This document shows positions 6,592 through 11,293 of a stretch of DNA of 11,293 bases, piece by piece. Numbering within the stretch: the stretch's first letter is position 1; the number at the start of each line of letters is the position of its first letter. Under the pieces are notes generated by a model that saw nothing but the letters and a program-made list of their open reading frames with translations, searched no databases and was not told where the DNA came from. The stretch comes from Methylomarinum sp. (GTDB lineage Bacteria; Pseudomonadota; Gammaproteobacteria; Methylococcales; Methylomonadaceae): positions 1 to 11,293 of the forward strand of contig WTAG01000671.1 of the NCBI GenBank assembly GCA_013139755.1, in the 5' to 3' direction. Both the position numbers and the translations under genes were made by a program.

Positions 6592-6820
6592 CAATGAGTA
6601 AATCAATAAAATTACGCTATTTATTCCAAAGGGGAATGGCTGTGATTAAACGTACAGGGAAAAGAGTTGTTTTATTCCCTGCTCACCCAACCCTCTAGGC
6701 AAGTTCTCCATGCGTTGCTCTATCTCTTTATTCTTTTCGCTTTTTTACCCGCTTAACAATAGCTAATACACATTTTTAATCACACCTAGAGGGAATTGTA
6801 TTTCCCAACACCCTAAAAAC
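6592..6820. other. gene-free spacer with minor inverted repeats
   Basis: No coding frame with a recognisable product is visible on either strand. Weak structures include CAGGGAA (6655-6661) with TTCCCTG (6675-6681), and a perfect 9-bp pair CCCTCTAGG (6691-6699) and CCTAGAGGG (6785-6793) about 85 bp apart. The latter might bound a decayed insertion, but nothing recognisable lies between the arms. Confidence 0.4.
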
Positions 6821-6827
6821 CTACGGC

Positions 6828-6863
6828 AAAAAAAAAGCGCAGTCTAATGACCGCGCTTTTTTC
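6828..6863 (-). terminator. intrinsic terminator of the cox operon (probably bidirectional)
   Basis: AAAAAAGCGCAGTC (6831-6844), loop TAAT, then GACCGCGCTTTTTT (6849-6862) form a 14-bp stem with one imperfect pair. On the minus strand it is followed by an unbroken run of nine T (6828-6836). It lies 16 bp after the coxC stop codon. The T-run on the plus strand (6857-6862) is shorter but could end transcripts from the DUF2909-type gene. Confidence 0.9.
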
Positions 6864-6878
6864 TGGTTTCAACTTTAT

Positions 6879-7745
6879 TTACATTATATAAACAAAGATA
6901 AACAAACCTAACCATACCACATCAACAAAATGCCAGTACCAAGCAGCACCTTCAAAAGCAAAGTGATTTTCTGGTGTAAAGTGTCCTTTCCAACTACGGA
7001 AAAGTACAACAGACAAGATAATTGCCCCTACACAAACATGGAAGCCATGAAAACCAGTTAACATAAAGAAAGTTGAACCATAAACACCAGAACCTAAAGT
7101 AAGCCCCATGTCGTGATACGCTTCATAATACTCAACCGCTTGAAAACCAACAAATAAAAAGCCTAAGCCTACGGTTGCAGCAAGTCCTTTGATTAATTGA
7201 TCACGATTTTTAGCTAATAAGCCATGATGAGCCCAAGTACAAGTAACACCACTTGTTAGTAGTAATAATGTATTAAGAAGTGGCAAACCAAAAGCACCCA
7301 TTGGTTCAAAATCACCACCCACATTACCTGGACCATTAGTTGGCCATACAGCTTCAAAACCAGGCCATAACATTGCAGTTGAACGACCAGGACCGTCACC
7401 AATACCTGCAAGCCAATCCATAGATAAATTACGTGTATACCATAATGTGCCAAAGAAAACGGCGAAGAACATAATCTCTGAGAAAATAAACCACATCATT
7501 CCCATACGATAAGAAATCCCTACCCCATGGTTATATGTACCTGCTTCACTTTCATTTGCTTGTAAAGTAAACCAACCTGCCAGCATTACAATAAAAATGG
7601 CTAATCCTATCACCATCATTGTAGAACCTACAGTATTACCATTTAAGTGGTTTGCAAAACCAGCCAGCATAATCATAAGACCAGCTGTACCTATCACTGG
7701 CCATGTGGCTTTGTTTGGAATGTAATAAGCATCATTTGTAGACAT
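6879..7745 (-). CDS. coxC: cytochrome c oxidase subunit III
   Basis: Subunit III stabilises the oxidase core and proton uptake. The 288-residue protein shows seven predicted helices, beginning near residue 16. Family landmarks are the MWFIFSEIMFFAVFF helix with Glu90 (84-98), GFQAVEYYEAY (200-210), TGFHGFHVCVGA (230-241) and the C-terminal AAWYWHFVDVVWLGLF (267-282). An extended loop after helix 3 (about 107-150) is typical of bacterial forms. The ATG is preceded by AAGGGG at good spacing. It follows ctaG by 13 bp and is the last gene before the terminator. Confidence 0.97.
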   Translation of the reverse strand: MSTNDAYYIPNKATWPVIGTAGLMIMLAGFANHLNGNTVGSTMMVIGLAIFIVMLAGWFTLQANESEAGTYNHGVGISYRMGMMWFIFSEIMFFAVFFGTLWYTRNLSMDWLAGIGDGPGRSTAMLWPGFEAVWPTNGPGNVGGDFEPMGAFGLPLLNTLLLLTSGVTCTWAHHGLLAKNRDQLIKGLAATVGLGFLFVGFQAVEYYEAYHDMGLTLGSGVYGSTFFMLTGFHGFHVCVGAIILSVVLFRSWKGHFTPENHFAFEGAAWYWHFVDVVWLGLFIFVYIM

Positions 7746-7758
7746 ACGCTACCCCTTG

Positions 7759-8304
7759 TTATTTTTTTACCGACGTTTCAGTATTATCAAAAAAAGTATA
7801 TGCGAGTGTTATTGTTTTATACCTTGCAGGTAATTCTGGGTCAATAACAAAACGAACCGGCATCAGTTTTACTTCATTAGGTTCGAATGTTTGCTCCGAA
7901 AAACAAAAACACTCTGTTTTTTTTAAATATTCTGCAGCAAGCCCTGGTGTCACACTAGGAATTGCTCTTGCAACCATTTTTTTATCTGTTTTGTTTTCAG
8001 CATAAAAATTCACCGTATAATATTTCCCCGGATGAATTTTCATCTTATTTTTTTCTGTTCGAAATTCCATTGGTGCTGATTTATTAAGAGAAGTAATAAA
8101 CTCTATATTTATCTCTCTATCAATATCAACCTCATACTTCACTTCTGCAATAGCTTCATCACCCGGTTTTCCATTTAATCCTGTGATATCACAAAATACA
8201 TTATAGATAGGCACTAATGCATAGCCAAAACCGAACATACCAAGAACAATAAATAACAACTTACGAATCAGTTTAGTATTTTTTTGTCCTACACCATCAC
8301 TCAT
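7759..8304 (-). CDS. ctaG: cytochrome c oxidase assembly protein CtaG (Cox11 family, CuB insertion)
   Basis: CtaG/Cox11 delivers copper to the CuB centre of CoxA from the periplasmic side of the membrane. The 181-residue protein has a short cytoplasmic N-terminus, one membrane helix (about 14-34), then the conserved segment NVFCDITGLNG and an immunoglobulin-like domain. The copper-binding motif is in KKTECFCFSEQTF (about residues 128-140), with the C-F-C pair. The late segment PVRFVIDPELP is also family-typical. Its ATG overlaps the stop of the 32-residue upstream gene by four bases (ATGA), so the two are translationally coupled. Confidence 0.97.
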   Translation of the reverse strand: MSDGVGQKNTKLIRKLLFIVLGMFGFGYALVPIYNVFCDITGLNGKPGDEAIAEVKYEVDIDREINIEFITSLNKSAPMEFRTEKNKMKIHPGKYYTVNFYAENKTDKKMVARAIPSVTPGLAAEYLKKTECFCFSEQTFEPNEVKLMPVRFVIDPELPARYKTITLAYTFFDNTETSVKK

Positions 8305-8399
8305 TGAGAAATTGCTCTCATCACGGCAAACACATAAATAGTTGCTGCTACTGCAATTAAAATCACCGCAGTCAAAATATTCTTTTTTCTTGTATCCAT
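8301..8399 (-). CDS. 32-residue single-helix protein, likely cytochrome oxidase small assembly protein
   Basis: This tiny gene starts with ATG at 8399-8397, preceded by a clear AGGTG five bases upstream, and stops overlapping the ctaG start by ATGA. The product has a basic N-terminus (DTRKKN), one membrane helix (about 9-27) and a short tail. Small proteins of this size and topology between coxA and ctaG are known in beta- and gammaproteobacteria as cytochrome oxidase small assembly proteins; their mechanism is unclear. The frame stays open upstream to 8537 inside coxA, but the Shine-Dalgarno site and product favour 8399. Position, coupling and ribosome site all support a real gene. Confidence 0.8.
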   Translation of the reverse strand: MDTRKKNILTAVILIAVAATIYVFAVMRAISQ

Positions 8400-8409
8400 T
8401 TTTTCACCT

Positions 8410-8439
8410 GACCCTTTGCCCCAAATAGAGCAAAAGGTC
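8410..8439 (-). promoter_or_regulatory. intra-operon hairpin between coxA and the small gene
   Basis: GACCCTTTGC (8410-8419) and GCAAAAGGTC (8430-8439) pair over ten bases with one imperfect position around a ten-base loop. On the minus strand the stem ends immediately before the AGGTGA ribosome site of the 32-residue gene, and no T-run follows. It may protect the coxB-coxA message or tune translation of the distal genes. Confidence 0.5.
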
Positions 8440-8461
8440 TCATAGTTATTTTCTACAACTC

Positions 8462-10069
8462 TTAGAAGTGTTCTGTTGGCACTTCTTTCGGCGGAGTAGA
8501 GAATGTGTGATAAGGCGCTGGAGAAGGCAAAGTCCATTCCAGACCATGTTTACTCGCACCTTCCCAAACTTCATCAGTTACTTTTTCGCCTGTGCCACCT
8601 TTAATTGTTTTATAAACAATATAAACAAATATCAGCTGACTTGGGCCATAAATAAAAGCACCAATACTAGAAATCATATTCCAATCAGCAAATTGTACAG
8701 CGTAATCAGGAATACGACGTGGCATACCTGCCAAACCTAAAAAGTGTTGTGGGAAGAATAAGATATTTACTGAAATTGCAGATAACCAGAAATGCAGTTT
8801 GGCAAGTTTTTCATCATACATATTACCTGTCCATTTAGGCAGCCAGAAGTAACCAGCAGCCATCAGAATAAAGACTGATGCAGGAACTAACGTGTAATGG
8901 AAATGGGCAACAATAAAGTAAGTATCATGATATTGAAAATCAACCGGAGCAACCGCCATCATCAAACCTGTAAAACCACCCAGGGTAAAAAGTACAACAA
9001 AGGCAATTGAAAACAGCATAGGTGCTTCAAAAGTCATTGAGCCTTTCCACATGGTTGCAGTCCAGTTGAAGATTTTCACACCTGTTGGAATCGCAATTAA
9101 CATGGTGGCATACATAAAGTACAACTCACCCGCTATTGGCATACCCACAGTAAACATGTGATGAGCCCAAACAATAAATGAAAGGAAAGCAATCGCTGCT
9201 GTTGCATAAACCATTGAGGCATAACCAAATAGAGGTTTACGCGCAAACACTGGAATAATGGTTGAAGCCACACCAAATGTAGGCAAAATCATGACATAAA
9301 CTTCTGGATGTCCGAAGAACCAGAAAATATGCTGATAAAGCACTGGATCACCACCGCCCGCTGCATCGAAAAAGCTAGTATCGAAGAAACGGTCTGTTAA
9401 CAGCATAGTCACCGCACCAGCAAATACTGGCATAATCGCGATTAATAAGAATGCTGTAATTAACCATGTCCATACGAACAAAGGCATTTTCATTAATGTC
9501 ATTGCTGGTGCACGCATATTGAAAATAGTCGCGATAATGTTAATCGCCCCCATAATCGATGAGATACCCAATAAATGCACAGAGAAAATAGCAAATGGTA
9601 ATGCATTCCCTGTTTGCAAGACTAGAGGTGGATACAAAGTCCAGCCTGAAGCTGGCGCACCACCTTCCATGAACAATGTACTCGCCAGTAATAATACACC
9701 AGCAACCAACATCCAGAAGCTCATATTATTCATACGTGGTAACGCCATATCAGGCGCACCAATCATCATAGGAATCATCCAGTTAGCTAAACCAACAAAA
9801 GCCGGCATAACTGCACCAAATACCATGACTAAGGCATGCATGGTTGTCATAGAGTTAAAGAACTGAGGATCTACAAATTGCATACCCGGTTCAAAAAGCT
9901 CTGAACGAATGATTAAAGCCATTGCGCCACCGACAAAAAACATTGTCAGTGCAAATAATAAATACAACGTACCTATATCTTTATGGTTAGTGGTAACAAT
10001 ACACCTTAAAAGGCCCTTCGCAGGACCGTGATCGTGATGATCGTCATGTTCAGCTGTTACAGCAGACAT
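8462..10069 (-). CDS. coxA: cytochrome c oxidase subunit I (aa3-type, A1 family)
   Basis: This is the catalytic heme-copper subunit that reduces oxygen to water and pumps protons. The 535-residue protein has twelve-helix architecture with all ligands present: His78 and His391 for low-spin heme a, His389 for heme a3, and His254, His303 and His304 for CuB. Tyr258 is the histidine-tyrosine cross-link partner. The motif HPEVY (254-258) with Glu256, Asp107 in [11 protein letters not shown], and Lys332 in TGVKIFNW mark intact D and K proton channels, as in A1-type oxidases. The N-terminus is His/Asp-rich (residues 8-14). The start has AAAGAGG upstream. It lies 59 bp after coxB. Confidence 0.98.
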   Translation of the reverse strand: MSAVTAEHDDHHDHGPAKGLLRCIVTTNHKDIGTLYLLFALTMFFVGGAMALIIRSELFEPGMQFVDPQFFNSMTTMHALVMVFGAVMPAFVGLANWMIPMMIGAPDMALPRMNNMSFWMLVAGVLLLASTLFMEGGAPASGWTLYPPLVLQTGNALPFAIFSVHLLGISSIMGAINIIATIFNMRAPAMTLMKMPLFVWTWLITAFLLIAIMPVFAGAVTMLLTDRFFDTSFFDAAGGGDPVLYQHIFWFFGHPEVYVMILPTFGVASTIIPVFARKPLFGYASMVYATAAIAFLSFIVWAHHMFTVGMPIAGELYFMYATMLIAIPTGVKIFNWTATMWKGSMTFEAPMLFSIAFVVLFTLGGFTGLMMAVAPVDFQYHDTYFIVAHFHYTLVPASVFILMAAGYFWLPKWTGNMYDEKLAKLHFWLSAISVNILFFPQHFLGLAGMPRRIPDYAVQFADWNMISSIGAFIYGPSQLIFVYIVYKTIKGGTGEKVTDEVWEGASKHGLEWTLPSPAPYHTFSTPPKEVPTEHF

Positions 10070-10128
10070 ACTCTATACCTCTTTTAATATTTGAATAGAT
10101 TAGACTCAAGAAAATTTAAGTTAACGAC

Positions 10129-11292
10129 TTATTCGTCGTCATCCTCATCTTCCTCTTCTGGTAATGCTGACTGTAACGCCTGAATTGCTGATGGCTGAAT
10201 CGAATCACCCACCTCATTTCCCAAGCCATTACGGATAAAAGTAGATACTGCTGCAAAATCAACTGCACTTAGCATTTGACTAAAAGCAGGCATCATTCCT
10301 TTCCCATTCATCATTAAATCAACTTGTGCATTAATATCACCAGTCACAATTGCACTACTTGTAATTGCAGGGAATGTACCAGCCAAGCCAGCCCCATCTG
10401 CCATATGACAAGATGAACAATTATTGGCATATACTGTTTCACCTTTTGCAATCAACTCTTCAGCGGCCCAATCTTTATCTGCTGCATTCGCTTCTCCTAA
10501 CGCTAATTCTTTTTGTTCTTTAACCCATACCGCATAATCTGCTTTTTCTTTAACAATCACAACGATAGGCATAAAACCATGATCTTTACCGCATAACTCA
10601 GTACATTGACCGCGATAAGTTCCTGGTTTTTCAACATAAGTCCATGCTTCATTGATAAAGCCAGGAACAGTATCTTTTTTCCAACCTAAATCTGGTACCC
10701 ACCATGAATGAATAACATCAGCCGCTGTAAACAAAAAACGTATTTTTGTATCTACAGGTACCACTAAAGGCTTATCTACATTTAACAAATAATGCGGCAC
10801 TGAACGCGGATCTATACCTGAATCTTTTTGACGTGCCTGGTTACTTGCTTCATCTAGACTACTAAAGAAATGAATCCCATTATCAAGATATTCATATTCC
10901 CACTTCCATTGCCAACCTGTAACTTTAATCGACATGTCAGAATTTCTAACATCGTCCATTTCCAACATAGTCTTGGTGGCAGGAATCGCCATTCCCACTA
11001 GAATTAACGTAGGAATAATTGTCCAAATAATTTCAACAGTTGTATTTTCATGAAACTGCTCCGCTTTATGTCCTCTTGATTTACGATGATAATAAATCGA
11101 ATAAAACATCGTGCCGAACACACCTATACCTATGAATACACATATCCATAAAATCAGCATATGCAAGTCATAGACATCATTACTGATTTTTGTGACCCCT
11201 TCCATTAAATTAAGGGTGTAATCCGCTTGCGCTGTCCCTAGACCTGCGGTCATCAGAATTAGACATGCGAACAGTTGCTTTGTTTTCTTCAC
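10129..11292 (-). CDS. coxB: cytochrome c oxidase subunit II with C-terminal cytochrome c domain (caa3-like)
   Basis: Subunit II takes electrons into the CuA centre. The 387-residue protein has a signal peptide ending in AQA before Asp24, two membrane helices (about 42-67 and 88-108), the aromatic electron-entry patch GWQWKWEY (126-133) and a cupredoxin domain. CuA ligands are all visible: His195, Cys230, Glu232, Cys234, His238 and Met241. A fused class I cytochrome c follows, with heme motif CSSCH (292-296) and an axial methionine in GKGMMPAF (Met333 or Met334). The protein ends in a run of acidic residues. The start shown is GTG at the window edge. It gives a sensible signal peptide, but the next upstream base is the last in the window, so an earlier start cannot be excluded. 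Confidence 0.96.
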   Translation of the reverse strand: MKKTKQLFACLILMTAGLGTAQADYTLNLMEGVTKISNDVYDLHMLILWICVFIGIGVFGTMFYSIYYHRKSRGHKAEQFHENTTVEIIWTIIPTLILVGMAIPATKTMLEMDDVRNSDMSIKVTGWQWKWEYEYLDNGIHFFSSLDEASNQARQKDSGIDPRSVPHYLLNVDKPLVVPVDTKIRFLFTAADVIHSWWVPDLGWKKDTVPGFINEAWTYVEKPGTYRGQCTELCGKDHGFMPIVVIVKEKADYAVWVKEQKELALGEANAADKDWAAEELIAKGETVYANNCSSCHMADGAGLAGTFPAITSSAIVTGDINAQVDLMMNGKGMMPAFSQMLSAVDFAAVSTFIRNGLGNEVGDSIQPSAIQALQSALPEEEDEDDDE

Positions 11293-11293
11293 G

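Noticed and set aside
6480..6878. CRISPR array, tRNA or small RNA gene in the largest spacer
   Set aside because: No regularly spaced direct repeats, no cloverleaf-like arms or CCA context, and no promoter-terminator pair apart from the cox terminator were seen.
8400..8537. Longer 78-residue version of the small gene, starting inside coxA
   Set aside because: The upstream part overlaps coxA in another frame, has no membrane or family features, and lacks the good ribosome site found before 8399.
9519..9866. Plus-strand open frame of 115 codons opposite coxA
   Set aside because: It is antisense to the highly conserved coxA core, has no recognisable domain and no ribosome site, and is best explained as a shadow of coxA codon use.

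Overview
The window is AT-rich DNA that looks chromosomal and gammaproteobacterial. The evidence is the ftsY-ftsE-ftsX-rpoH gene order, a sigma-32 with a near-classical RpoH box, and a proteobacterial aa3/caa3-type oxidase cluster. A methanotroph, methylotroph or other marine gammaproteobacterium would fit, but nothing here fixes the genus. Almost everything is on the minus strand, so transcription runs from high to low coordinates.

From 11292 down to 6879 lies a cytochrome c oxidase operon: coxB (CuA subunit with a C-terminal cytochrome c domain), coxA, a 32-residue single-helix protein, ctaG and coxC. It ends in a strong hairpin terminator at 6828-6863. About 400 bp without a gene (6480-6878) follow, holding that terminator, a 77-bp palindromic repeat-like element and some weaker inverted repeats. 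A small plus-strand gene (6210-6479, twin-transmembrane protein of the DUF2909 type) converges on coxC and diverges from a second minus-strand operon of assembly genes: surf1, a SCO/thioredoxin-like membrane protein, and then the most unusual gene in the window.

That gene (2818-4809, 663 aa) is one uninterrupted frame. It joins a complete eight-helix CtaA/COX15 (heme A synthase family) module to a complete FtsY (signal recognition particle receptor) NG GTPase. I see no usable start codon for a separate FtsY. The CtaA part also lacks the two histidine ligands expected in its N-terminal half (Tyr71 and Gln133 instead) and keeps the C-terminal pair (His242, His303). It may therefore no longer be an ordinary heme A synthase and may work as a membrane anchor or heme-binding partner for FtsY.

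Below it come ftsE and ftsX (cell-division ABC transporter pair, overlapping by one base) and rpoH, cut by the left window edge a few codons before its end. Directly upstream of rpoH is a perfect CIRCE operator (TTAGCACTC-N9-GAGTGCTAA), implying HrcA control of the heat-shock sigma factor. Taken together, the window is the fused junction of two normally separate gene neighbourhoods: oxidase biogenesis and ftsYEX-rpoH.
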